The translations under genes and the position numbers were made by a program. 64,000 nucleotides of DNA from Bacillaceae bacterium IKA-2 (GTDB lineage: Bacteria > Bacillota > Bacilli > Bacillales > Anaerobacillaceae), in the NCBI GenBank assembly GCA_031761875.1, contig CP134492.1, positions 1,116,001-1,180,000 of the forward strand, read 5' to 3'. The notes under the pieces were generated by a model. That model was given only the letters and a program-made list of their open reading frames with translations. It did no database searches and had not been told where the DNA came from. Positions 54,911-63,229 of this stretch are shown piece by piece (position 1 is the stretch's first letter; every line of letters begins with the position of its first letter).

Positions 54911-54944
54911 GAATTTGAATGCATCGCTTATGCATTTCAAATTA
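54911..54944 (+). other. Intercistronic hairpin ribE-ribBA
   Basis: AATTTGAATGCAT pairs with ATGCATTTCAAATT (one bulged base), 5-nt loop, no T-run. It may tune mRNA stability or partial readthrough. Confidence 0.5.
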
Positions 54945-54974
54945 GCAGCAAAAGTAATTAGAGGAGGAAATATG

Positions 54975-56168
54975 ATGTTTGATCCAATTGAAGAAGCAAT
55001 TTATGAATTAATGCAGGGCAGAATGGTGATTGTATGTGATGATGAAGATCGCGAAAATGAGGGTGATTTCGTTGCAATAGCAGAATATACAACACCCGAG
55101 GTTATAAACTTTATGATTACTCATGGTAGAGGTTTAGTATGTACGCCAATTACAGAAGAAAGAGCTCGACAATTAGATTTGCTACCAATGGTTGATCGCA
55201 ATACAGATTCTCATGGTACAGCTTTTACGATTAGTATTGATCATAAAACAACAACGACGGGAATTTCAGCTCATGAAAGGTCTGATACAATTCTAGCTTT
55301 AGTAAATGAGGATTCAAAAGGTAGTGATTTTAATAGGCCAGGTCATATTTTCCCTCTAGTTGCAAAAGATGGTGGGGTATTAAGACGTGCTGGTCATACG
55401 GAAGCTGCTGTTGATTTAGCAAGATTATCTGGGGCAAAACCAGCTGGGGTCATTTGTGAAATTATCAATGAAGATGGTACGATGGCTAGGGTACCTGATT
55501 TGCGGAAAATTGCCGATGAACATGAATTGAAAATGATTACAATCAAAGATTTAATTCAATATCGAAATCGCAAAGATAAACTTGTTACTAAGGAAGTAGA
55601 AATTACATTACCAACTGCATATGGGAATTTCCAAGCATTTTGTTACTCAAATATTGTTGATAACAAAGAGAATATAGCATTAGTTAAAGGCGATATTTCA
55701 AAAGATGAACCAGTGTTAGTTAGGGTTCATTCAGAATGTTTAACAGGTGATGTTTTTGGTTCTCTCCGTTGTGATTGTGGCCCACAAATGCATTCTGCTT
55801 TAGAGCAAATTGAGAAAGAAGGACGAGGAGTTCTTTTGTATATGCGCCAAGAAGGTCGAGGGATTGGTTTATTAAACAAAATGAAGGCCTACAAGCTACA
55901 AGAAGAAGGTTTAGATACAGTTGAAGCCAATGAAAAGTTAGGGTTTGCTCCAGACCTTCGGGAATATGGGATCGGGGCCCAGATTTTACGTGACCTCGGT
56001 GTAAAAAAAATGAGGCTACTTACCAATAACCCAAGAAAAATTACAGGCTTAAAAGGGTATGACTTAGAAATCGTTGAACGAGTTCAGTTACAAATGCCAC
56101 ACAATAATGATAATGAAAAGTACTTGCGGGCTAAAAAGCAAAAGCTAGGTCATCTGCTTAATTTTTAA
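54975..56168 (+). CDS. ribBA: Bifunctional DHBP synthase / GTP cyclohydrolase II
   Basis: 397 aa. N-terminal Rib[12 protein letters not shown] and THGRGLVC. C-terminal RibA: zinc site C-x10-CDC in [20 protein letters not shown] and [12 protein letters not shown]. Supplies both precursors of lumazine. Two adjacent ATGs follow GAGGAGG; 54975 gives the family start MFDPIEEAI and seven-base spacing, 54972 is the alternative. Confidence 0.96.
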   Translation: MFDPIEEAIYELMQGRMVIVCDDEDRENEGDFVAIAEYTTPEVINFMITHGRGLVCTPITEERARQLDLLPMVDRNTDSHGTAFTISIDHKTTTTGISAHERSDTILALVNEDSKGSDFNRPGHIFPLVAKDGGVLRRAGHTEAAVDLARLSGAKPAGVICEIINEDGTMARVPDLRKIADEHELKMITIKDLIQYRNRKDKLVTKEVEITLPTAYGNFQAFCYSNIVDNKENIALVKGDISKDEPVLVRVHSECLTGDVFGSLRCDCGPQMHSALEQIEKEGRGVLLYMRQEGRGIGLLNKMKAYKLQEEGLDTVEANEKLGFAPDLREYGIGAQILRDLGVKKMRLLTNNPRKITGLKGYDLEIVERVQLQMPHNNDNEKYLRAKKQKLGHLLNF

Positions 56169-56236
56169 CACACATGGTAAGGGAAACCTTTGCTAAAATA
56201 TGGATAAAAACTATAAGATATTTGGAGGAGAAGATG

Positions 56237-56704
56237 ATGGGAAAAATTTATGAAGGAAATTTAATTGGTACAGGTTTAAAAGTAGGAATCGTTGTAGGAA
56301 GATTTAATGAATTTATTACGAGTAAGCTTTTAGGTGGTGCCCAGGATGCTTTAAGACGCCACGATGTTAACGAGGCAGATGTCGATATCGCTTGGGTACC
56401 AGGAGCTTATGAAATCCCATTAATCGCAAAAAAAATGGCGAATTCAAAAAAATATGATGCGATTATTACCTTAGGCACAGTCATTCGCGGTGCAACACCG
56501 CATTTTGACTTTGTATGTAGTGAAGTTTCTAAAGGTGTCGCTTCAATTAGTCTCCAAAGTGACGTACCAGTTATTTTTGGAGTTTTAACAACAGATACAA
56601 TAGAGCAGGCTATTGAACGAGCAGGTACAAAGGCAGGAAATAAAGGTTGGGATGCAGGTACGGCCGCCATTGAAATGGCTACATTAACTCGTTCTTTCGA
56701 ATAA
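56237..56704 (+). CDS. ribH: 6,7-dimethyl-8-ribityllumazine synthase
   Basis: 155 aa (B. subtilis 154). [43 protein letters not shown] and [11 protein letters not shown] are the capsid-forming lumazine synthase signatures. Start 56237 or 56234 (double ATG after GGAGGAG). Confidence 0.96.
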   Translation: MGKIYEGNLIGTGLKVGIVVGRFNEFITSKLLGGAQDALRRHDVNEADVDIAWVPGAYEIPLIAKKMANSKKYDAIITLGTVIRGATPHFDFVCSEVSKGVASISLQSDVPVIFGVLTTDTIEQAIERAGTKAGNKGWDAGTAAIEMATLTRSFE

Positions 56705-56724
56705 TTAGTTATCAAAATCTGGCT

Positions 56725-56767
56725 GGGGATGCTTAAGCGAGTAAATGGCTTAAAACATCCTCTTTTG
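56725..56767 (+). terminator. Terminator of the rib operon
   Basis: GGATG-CTTAAGC / GCTTAA-CATCC with a small bulge, then TCTTTTGTTT. Confidence 0.75.
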
Positions 56768-56912
56768 TTTGTGAAATGGTTAATTTATTGTTAAAAGGTA
56801 ACTTTTTTAAAAAATAATAGTATAATATGATTAACCATCTACCATTACAACGATACTAAATAAATAGTATTATAACTATTGTATGAAAATTATGGATATG
56901 AGGGGTGATATT

Positions 56913-57254
56913 ATGCTTATAAAATATAAATGTAGTTATGAAAAAATAGCAATGGGACTTCTTGCTTATATGCCGGGAGAAAAAAATGTAAAAAAACTAC
57001 AACAAACAATCAAAAAATATGAAGAGGATCCCAGTTGGCAGCTTTATTTGTGGAAAGAAGACGATATTGTTGGTATTGCAGGTGTCACTCTTTTAGAGGA
57101 CGAGAGTGTTCAACTTAATCATATTTCCGTTAATCCTTCTTTTCGGGATGAGGGATTAGGCAAAAAAATAGTTGAAACCTTGAAAGAAATATATACGGAT
57201 AAACTTGTACCTAGTGTTCAAACAACACTTTTCTTTGTAAAGTGTGACTCCTAG
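56913..57254 (+). CDS. ribT: RibT, GNAT-family protein of the riboflavin cluster
   Basis: 113 aa. Aligns with B. subtilis RibT (124 aa) from MLIKYKCSYEKIAMGLLAYMP to the C-terminal FF-x-x-C; acetyl-CoA loop NPSFRDEGLGKKI. Role of RibT is unsettled (acetyltransferase). ATG at 56913 after GGGGTGATATT; an earlier ATG at 56883 lacks a site. It lies after the rib terminator and so may have its own promoter. Confidence 0.88.
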   Translation: MLIKYKCSYEKIAMGLLAYMPGEKNVKKLQQTIKKYEEDPSWQLYLWKEDDIVGIAGVTLLEDESVQLNHISVNPSFRDEGLGKKIVETLKEIYTDKLVPSVQTTLFFVKCDS

Positions 57255-57265
57255 GTACCGAGTAA

Positions 57266-57778
57266 TTAATCTTTCTTCCTATATTTAAGTTGCTTATTTC
57301 GCTCATCAATAATTGATGTGCGATCTCTTAATTTATGCTTATCAATAATTTGATTAGTAACAGTGACAATTTCAGAACCCCAAACAGTTCCTTGTTGCTG
57401 GGCGCTTTTTTTACACTCAGCTTCTAAGTTTAAATTCTCGATTGGGAACTTCATCGGTGTGTAAGGCTGGTTTTCAGAAATTGCAATTTGGTGGGTTCTC
57501 AATAATCTTAGTAAGTCATTGGAAGCAATCCCTAATTTAGCTAGCGCTTCCTTCTCAAATTCAAGAATTTTAATTGCATTAGTTAATTGGATTTTTGCTC
57601 CCTGAAAATTATTTCTTCGATGGTGATACATGGCCACCGCAATTTGGATTAAACCTACCCAAAGTTTGTTTGTTTGCCCTCCCTCTTTCCAATGTTCTTC
57701 TAAAACTTCATGACATTCAAAGTAATCACGAAAGCAATGAAAATAAACTAAATAGTCAATAAACGGCCGTGGATACAC
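57266..57778 (-). CDS. DUF309 family protein
   Basis: 170 aa, helical. Family motif FRDYFECHEVLEEHWKEG near the N-terminus and AVAMYHHRRNNFQGA. Equivalent of the ypuF-like neighbour of scpA in Bacillus. GTG at 57778 has AAGGG nine bases before it; a TTG at 57787 abuts the site. The conserved H-x-x-L-E-x-x-W pattern is of unknown function. Confidence 0.85.
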   Translation of the reverse strand: MYPRPFIDYLVYFHCFRDYFECHEVLEEHWKEGGQTNKLWVGLIQIAVAMYHHRRNNFQGAKIQLTNAIKILEFEKEALAKLGIASNDLLRLLRTHQIAISENQPYTPMKFPIENLNLEAECKKSAQQQGTVWGSEIVTVTNQIIDKHKLRDRTSIIDERNKQLKYRKKD

Positions 57779-57920
57779 ATTGTTCAATCCCTTCTCTTCG
57801 CTAATTAACTATATTTTAACATAGTCGAAAATTATTAGTATCAAAGCTGATTTAGTCCTTTAAAGGCGTTCTCCATTTCTAAAATTATGATATAATTTTA
57901 GAAGAAGTTTCTACCTAGAT

Positions 57921-58003
57921 AAGAAAGTATATACGTTTTTACTTAAGTAAGCTGTCTAGCTCCAGCTCCTATTGCTCGTGAACAAGGTGCTTGCGCTTTT
58001 CTT
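57921..58003 (+). repeat. Family A repeat, short copy abutting scpA
   Basis: AAGAAAGTATATACGTTTTTAC, TGTCTAGCTCCAGCTCC, then AAGGTGCTTGCGCTTTTCTT. It lacks the inner palindromes of other copies. Its left 25 bp are nearly identical to those at 60187. Confidence 0.85.
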
Positions 58004-58023
58004 GCTAGAAAATGGTGAAGATG

Positions 58024-58785
58024 ATGACACAATATAATGTTAAACTAGACGCCTTTGAAGGTCCGCTAGACTTACTTTTGCATTTAATAAACAAAGCAGA
58101 AGTAGATATATATGATATACCGGTGGCAGAAATTACTGATCAATATGTTAATTATATACATACAATGCAAAGGTTTGAGCTAGATATAGCTAGTGAATAT
58201 TTAGTCATGGCGGCTACCCTTTTGGCGCTAAAAAGTAAAATGCTCTTACCAAAGCAAGAAGATGATTTGTTTGAAGATCAACAATTTCTTGATGAGGATG
58301 ACCCTAGAGAAGAATTAATTACTCGCTTAATTGAGTATCGTCGTTATAAGGAAGTTGCCGAAACTTTAAAAGATCTTGAAAAAGAACGGGGATTAATTTT
58401 TAGTAAAATGCCTACAGATCTTAGTTCCTATTTAGATGAAGCGAAAAGGGAACCGCAGCATATAAACGCAAGCTTATATGATATGCTTGATGCCTTTAGT
58501 CAATTAGTAAAAAGAAAACAGTTGGAAATACCGAAGGAGACGAAAATCCATCGTGATGATTTCCCTCTCGAAAAAAGAATGGAAGATATTATTAATCAGT
58601 TAAATCAAAACAATGGGAAAATGTCTTTTTTAAAACTGTTTAAATATCGTGAACGAGGAGAATTAATTGTCACATTTTTAGCGGTTTTAGAACTAATAAA
58701 AGCCAAAAAAGTTATTTGCCAACAAGAAGCTAACTTTACTGATATTTCGGTTTCTCGATGGGAGGAGAATCCAATTGTGGGATAA
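58024..58785 (+). CDS. scpA: Segregation and condensation protein A
   Basis: About 253 aa kleisin of the SMC complex. Opening YNVKLDAFEGPLDLLLHLINKAEVDIYDIPV and ELDIASEYLVMAATLLALKSKMLLP are near-identical to B. subtilis ScpA; the C-terminal winged helix binds the SMC head. Possible starts are ATG 58012, 58021 and 58024; only GGTGA just before them serves as ribosome site, and the preceding DNA is a family A repeat. I choose 58024 by comparison with the family N-terminus. Confidence 0.94.
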   Translation: MTQYNVKLDAFEGPLDLLLHLINKAEVDIYDIPVAEITDQYVNYIHTMQRFELDIASEYLVMAATLLALKSKMLLPKQEDDLFEDQQFLDEDDPREELITRLIEYRRYKEVAETLKDLEKERGLIFSKMPTDLSSYLDEAKREPQHINASLYDMLDAFSQLVKRKQLEIPKETKIHRDDFPLEKRMEDIINQLNQNNGKMSFLKLFKYRERGELIVTFLAVLELIKAKKVICQQEANFTDISVSRWEENPIVG

Positions 58786-59383
58786 AAGTGAAATGAAAGC
58801 AATTATTGAAGGGCTCCTTTTTGTTTCAGGTGAAGATGGAATAGATGAAAAACAAGCTGCAGATATACTGCAAATAGAGAGAATCTGGGTAAAAGAGCTC
58901 TTAGCTGATTTAATTGAAGAATATAATCATAATCAAGCTCGGGGCATGCAAATTGTCCAATTAGCTGGAGTATATCAACTAACAACAAAGCAAGAGCATG
59001 CGCTATATTTTAAAAGACTAATTCACTCTCCTAGTTCAGCAACGCTATCACAAGCTGCATTAGAAACACTTGCAATTGTAGCTTACAAGCAACCGATCAC
59101 CAGAACTGAGATTGAAGACATTAGAGGCGTTAAATCTGAAAGACCTCTTCATACACTTGTAGTAAAGCTATTAATTAAAGAAGTTAGTAGAGCGGAAGGT
59201 ACTGGACGCCCAATTATTTATGGAACAACGAAAGAATTTTTAGATCATTTTGGTTTAAAATCGCTACAAGAGCTTCCTCCTCTGCCAGAGATAGATTCAG
59301 AAACACCTTTTGAAGAAGTCGATTTATTTTTTGAAGGGTTACAGGAGAAACTAGTAAATAATAAAGGATCAGAAAAATTTTAG
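58775..59383 (+). CDS. scpB: Segregation and condensation protein B
   Basis: 202 aa. Paired winged-helix protein that binds ScpA: IIEGLLFVSGEDGI, ETLAIVAYKQPITRTEIEDIRGV, GRPIIYGTTKEFLDHFGLKSL. TTG start seven bases after GGAGGAG, overlapping scpA by 11 bp. Confidence 0.95.
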   Translation: MWDKSEMKAIIEGLLFVSGEDGIDEKQAADILQIERIWVKELLADLIEEYNHNQARGMQIVQLAGVYQLTTKQEHALYFKRLIHSPSSATLSQAALETLAIVAYKQPITRTEIEDIRGVKSERPLHTLVVKLLIKEVSRAEGTGRPIIYGTTKEFLDHFGLKSLQELPPLPEIDSETPFEEVDLFFEGLQEKLVNNKGSEKF

Positions 59384-59524
59384 AAAAGTATGATAATTTT
59401 CTAAAAGGTTCACAGCTTGGAGTCTTTTTGTCGTATAATAAAATTGAATGTAACATTTGCTAATGAAGTTGAATCAGGATTAAAAAATTATTAAACCACT
59501 ACTAAAAATTAATCTAGGGGGATT

Positions 59525-60019
59525 ATGATGAGTAATAGCCTTGTTAAAGAACAAATTATATTAGCGCACGAAACGCTTAACAAAATTAGCGTGATTGTGA
59601 GCAAATTTCTTGATGAGACGACAGTTACAAATTTGAATTTAGAAAAAAAAGAGGAAAAAGAAGGTTATTATGGAGAATTACTTATATCACTAAGAAGAAT
59701 TAGCGTTTTTTGTGATGAGGGTAAAAATTCATGTGAAGTAATTTTAAATGGAAAAACATTTAGAAAAGCTGCTGCTGAAAAAACATTACATTGGATTTTC
59801 TATAGTTGTGTTGAGGAATTCTATAACCCAAGAATTGAAAATTGGTATGAAGATAGCCGGGCTGCATACACAGGGAAAAATGCGATTAAATATGCTTACT
59901 CGGTTCCTGAGTCGTTAAAAGAAATGGTAGCAAGTATTGAAAGACCTTTTCAAACGCTTAGGGAAGAGCTAGAATATTACGAAACTGATTATCAAACGAA
60001 GGTCATTCAGACGAAATAA
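59525..60019 (+). CDS. ypuI: YpuI-type DUF3907 protein
   Basis: 164 aa soluble, helical protein following scpAB as in B. subtilis. Conserved-looking segments KTLHWIFYSCVEEFYNP and YEDSRAAYTGKNAI. Function unknown. GGGGGATT before ATG 59525 (or 59528). Confidence 0.85.
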   Translation: MMSNSLVKEQIILAHETLNKISVIVSKFLDETTVTNLNLEKKEEKEGYYGELLISLRRISVFCDEGKNSCEVILNGKTFRKAAAEKTLHWIFYSCVEEFYNPRIENWYEDSRAAYTGKNAIKYAYSVPESLKEMVASIERPFQTLREELEYYETDYQTKVIQTK

Positions 60020-60137
60020 CGAGAGAATCTAGGTGCTAGAGCGATACTTAGAAAAGCGTAAGCTTAGTAATAGCGTCTAAGTTAAAACGCCTATAAACTT
60101 CCTACTAAAGAAGAGGTATTTTACCTTGAATAACAAG

Positions 60138-60182
60138 AGACTGGTTAAAAAGTGACTATCACTTTTATCCAGTCTTTTTTTA
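60138..60182 (+). terminator. Terminator after ypuI
   Basis: AGACTGG / CCAGTCT with an AAAAGTGA/TCACTTTT inner stem, then seven T. Confidence 0.88.
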
Positions 60183-60186
60183 ATGG

Positions 60187-60307
60187 TAAGAAAGTATATA
60201 CGTTTTTACTTAGAAAGCTGTCTAGCTCCAGGCGCCATCGGCTCGAACACTTCAGTCCTGCACTTGCGGTCTTTTTCGCCGTAAGGCGCGCGCCTTGCGC
60301 TTTTCTT
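60187..60307 (+). repeat. Family A mosaic palindromic repeat
   Basis: AAGAAAGTATATACG on the left, TGTCTAGCTCCAGGCGCCATCGG, ACACTTCAGTCCTGCACTTGCGGTC, a short GCCGTAAGGCG core, GCGCCTTGCGCTTTTCTT on the right. Nearly the same as 8279-8400 but with the long inner hairpin arm missing. With the terminator it explains the 60020-60408 gap. Confidence 0.88.
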
Positions 60308-60408
60308 ATGATTCGATAAGCACGAATATGGAGATTAGGCATATAGTAAATTTAGTTGTGAATGTGTAGATTATTCACAGAACTAAATAGTTAAAGTGGG
60401 TGCGAATT

Positions 60409-61314
60409 ATGGAAAAAAATCAACTTAATTATTATTATCAAGACTTATTGGACTGGACAAAAAACTTTCAAAAAATCTTGGAAACGGATTCTGAAGCAAG
60501 AGCAGATAACCAGCTACTATTGAAATTAGGACAGTTTAAAGAAGGTTTAGAAGATGCAGCTGGCGAACAGCCTTCCGCTGAAAAATTAAAACGCTTATCT
60601 CAAGAAGCGGAAACGTTGTATCGCGAATTTAATCCAAATGACACATTCGTTGCGGAAAGTGAACTTGTTGTCAATCGAAAAGAAGGACAGCTGAAAAGAG
60701 TCCCTATTGGTGGACACAATCTACCAACTTTACCATACGATTATGACGCCCTTGAACCTTTCATTGACGAAGAAATCATGAGATTACATCATTCTGAACA
60801 TCATAAAAGTTATGTAGAAGGCTTGAATAAAGCAGAAAAAGAAATGGAAAAGGCAAGACAAAAAAATGATTATAGCTTAATAAAGCATTGGGAAAGAGAA
60901 GCCGCTTTTAACGGTGCTGGTCATTATTTACACACGATATTTTGGAATGTCATGAGTCCAAAAGGTGGCGGCGAGCCTAGGGGAGTATTAAGAGAGCAAA
61001 TCGAACTTGATTTTGGTAGCTATGATAAGTTTAAATCCCATTTTTCTGAAGCGGCTAAAAATGTTGAAGCCGTTGGCTGGACAATATTAGTTTGGGCACC
61101 AAGGGCAGGACGTATGGAGATATTACAAGCTGAAAAACATCAAAATTTAAGTCAGTGGGATGTTGTTCCAATTTTACCTATCGATGTTTGGGAGCATGCC
61201 TATTACTTGCAATATAAAAATCAACGTGAACTGTATGTAGACAACTGGTGGAACATAGTTAATTGGGAGCATGCAAGTAAGCGTTTCGAGCAAGCTAAAC
61301 AATTGCAATGGTAG
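60409..61314 (+). CDS. sodF: Superoxide dismutase, SodF type with N-terminal extension
   Basis: 301 aa. A ~95-residue helical N-terminal extension precedes the Fe/Mn SOD domain, as in B. subtilis SodF (281 aa). Metal ligands: His in MRLHHSEHHKSYVEGLN, His in GAGHYLHTIFW, Asp and His in LPIDVWEHAYYLQY. Protects against superoxide in the cytoplasm. ATG at 60409 behind GTGGGTG; GTG at 60400 is possible. Confidence 0.93.
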   Translation: MEKNQLNYYYQDLLDWTKNFQKILETDSEARADNQLLLKLGQFKEGLEDAAGEQPSAEKLKRLSQEAETLYREFNPNDTFVAESELVVNRKEGQLKRVPIGGHNLPTLPYDYDALEPFIDEEIMRLHHSEHHKSYVEGLNKAEKEMEKARQKNDYSLIKHWEREAAFNGAGHYLHTIFWNVMSPKGGGEPRGVLREQIELDFGSYDKFKSHFSEAAKNVEAVGWTILVWAPRAGRMEILQAEKHQNLSQWDVVPILPIDVWEHAYYLQYKNQRELYVDNWWNIVNWEHASKRFEQAKQLQW

Positions 61315-61330
61315 ATGTATTAGGAGGAAA

Positions 61331-61492
61331 TAGGCGAAAGTAGAAAGTAGAAAGTAGAAAGTTGGAAAGTTGGAAAGTTGGAAAGCCAAAGCCAAAGCCA
61401 AAGCCAAAGCAAAAGAAAAAGAAAAGTCAAAGGCGCTTAAAAAGCCTTTGACTTTCCTAACCAACTAACAACTTTCCAACTATCTTTTAACT
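61331..61492. repeat. Family B element with heptad and CCAAAG tandem repeats
   Basis: Left: three GAAAGTA-type units, three GTTGGAA-type units (61338-61383), then about four AAAGCC hexamers (61382-61410). A perfect 12-bp hairpin AAAGTCAAAGGC / GCCTTTGACTTT lies at 61423-61455. Right: CCTAACCAACTAAC and AACTTTCCAACT. It fills the whole sodF-phosphatase gap between convergent genes, and the hairpin may terminate both. Confidence 0.85.
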
Positions 61493-61493
61493 A

Positions 61494-63059
61494 CTACTCA
61501 AATAACTCCAGAATATATTCTTTTAAATCGACCATTCTTAAATGTTTCGGTTTTTTATCGGTTCCAGCAATGATTAGCGCAGCAAGGGTATCATTTGCAT
61601 GAATGCCACCATGCTCACCACCACCTTCGTGAACAGGTGCGCCTTCGGAATAAAATTGATAGCTTGGCTTTGCAGTTAAAATTAATGACGGAATATCCTG
61701 ACTTCGAAGGGCCGAATTTAATTGATTTAAAACATCAGGATATTCACCGTATTTTAATTGATCTCCTTTAATTTTTAACGATACAACCCGTTCGTCGCCC
61801 TCGATATCCCAGCCTTGATCATATTGATCGACGAATGTATTACCAGGGCGAAAACGGAAATGTGATTGATAATCAGGAGATGAAACATAAATCCATTGAT
61901 CATCAATCCAGCTAGCTAGGGCAATCCTAGAATCACTGATAGCGATCTCTGCTAACTCAGGAAGGGCTTGATAGTTGTTAGGTGCATATACATAGGTCAT
62001 CCGATGATTGTTGGCAAAAGCTAGATCATAAGTGCTTACTTTTTCGCCTAAAGGAGCTACTGAAAAGCCTTCATAAAGATTTTCCAAGTCAATCGTTAGT
62101 GTAACGTCATTTTCACGGAGTTTGTCTTGATTATGATCCCCAAAAACAATAAAGATATTTTCCTCAAGTGCTTGATCCCAGCTTTCATAACTATTTAGAA
62201 TTTCTTGGAAAAAGTTTTCGGCACGCTCAAAGCCTTTTAGATAATGAATACTATGTTCATGGGCGTCTCGGTCAAAGTCAGGTAAATATATTGTTAATAA
62301 ATCTGGTTGTTCACCTTTTTCAATGAGAGCCTTTGCGGCGGCAACGGAGTATTCATCATTTAGTCCTAACTTTCTCATTACAGAATCAGGTAGTGTTGTT
62401 TCTTTAAGTGCTGTAGGTTTCACAAATTGACCAAATGCTAATAAATCTGGTCCCTTCGTATGCATTTTCTCTGGTAATCGTAAAACTTCTTGCAAGAACG
62501 GTGGAAAGTTAATGGAGTGAGTTTTTGGTCCTCTATAAACAATCCAATTAATTGATCCTGAAGAATAACCTTTTTCATGCAGATCTTCATGAATAGTTCG
62601 GACATTCTTGTTTAAGTGAGTATTATTTAAATGGTAAAGAGAATCTTGAATAGATTGGTTTGGTTTAAGTTTAATCGTCTTTTCAATTGAAGTTCCATAG
62701 TCGATGTAACGATCTTCTTTGACATTGTACCAATTTAAGCCGGGAATCCGGTGTTCATCAGCCATCCTACCTGTTAAAATCGTACTTTCAATTACAACTG
62801 ACATAGATGGAAAGGGAGCAACTAGATTTTTATAATAGTGTCCGTTATCAATTAAAAACTGTAATGACGGGATTGTACCTTTGTCTATTGTCCCATCATT
62901 GACAGAGCTAGTCATAGAGTCAATTACAACTAAAATTACTTTTTTATGAGGGTCTTTATCGTTTTTTTCAAGACCTTTAATTGAATCCCCATATTCAGAT
63001 GAGTCTCCACAACCAGAAATAACTAAAAGAAATATGAAAAAAACAAAATACTTTTTCAT
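61494..63059 (-). CDS. Alkaline-phosphatase-superfamily lipoprotein
   Basis: 521 aa. Lipoprotein signal MKKYFVFFIFLLVISGC with lipobox VISGC. Type I phosphodiesterase/nucleotide pyrophosphatase fold: VILVVIDSMTSSV (metal Asp and nucleophile region), LTIYLPDFDRDAHEH, IFVFGDHNQD, and HEGGGEHGGIHANDT. Acts outside the membrane on an unknown phosphoester. ATG at 63059 has AAAGGGG; the 28-codon upstream extension lacks a site and disrupts the signal. Confidence 0.88.
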   Translation of the reverse strand: MKKYFVFFIFLLVISGCGDSSEYGDSIKGLEKNDKDPHKKVILVVIDSMTSSVNDGTIDKGTIPSLQFLIDNGHYYKNLVAPFPSMSVVIESTILTGRMADEHRIPGLNWYNVKEDRYIDYGTSIEKTIKLKPNQSIQDSLYHLNNTHLNKNVRTIHEDLHEKGYSSGSINWIVYRGPKTHSINFPPFLQEVLRLPEKMHTKGPDLLAFGQFVKPTALKETTLPDSVMRKLGLNDEYSVAAAKALIEKGEQPDLLTIYLPDFDRDAHEHSIHYLKGFERAENFFQEILNSYESWDQALEENIFIVFGDHNQDKLRENDVTLTIDLENLYEGFSVAPLGEKVSTYDLAFANNHRMTYVYAPNNYQALPELAEIAISDSRIALASWIDDQWIYVSSPDYQSHFRFRPGNTFVDQYDQGWDIEGDERVVSLKIKGDQLKYGEYPDVLNQLNSALRSQDIPSLILTAKPSYQFYSEGAPVHEGGGEHGGIHANDTLAALIIAGTDKKPKHLRMVDLKEYILELFE

Positions 63060-63229
63060 TGTTATGTACCCCTTTATTTCAATAAATTCATTTTTATATT
63101 TTGATCGGAAAACACCAAAATTAATCACTAAAACAAAAAACATTTAAAAAGATCTTTTCAAATTTAAGATGTTTTGATACAATATATTTATACGGGTGAG
63201 GGTATATGATAAAAGGGGGAAAAAAACAG

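Noticed and set aside
61174-61464. 96-codon minus-strand frame with FSFALALALALAF
   Set aside because: Reading of the CCAAAG and heptad repeats; overlaps sodF.
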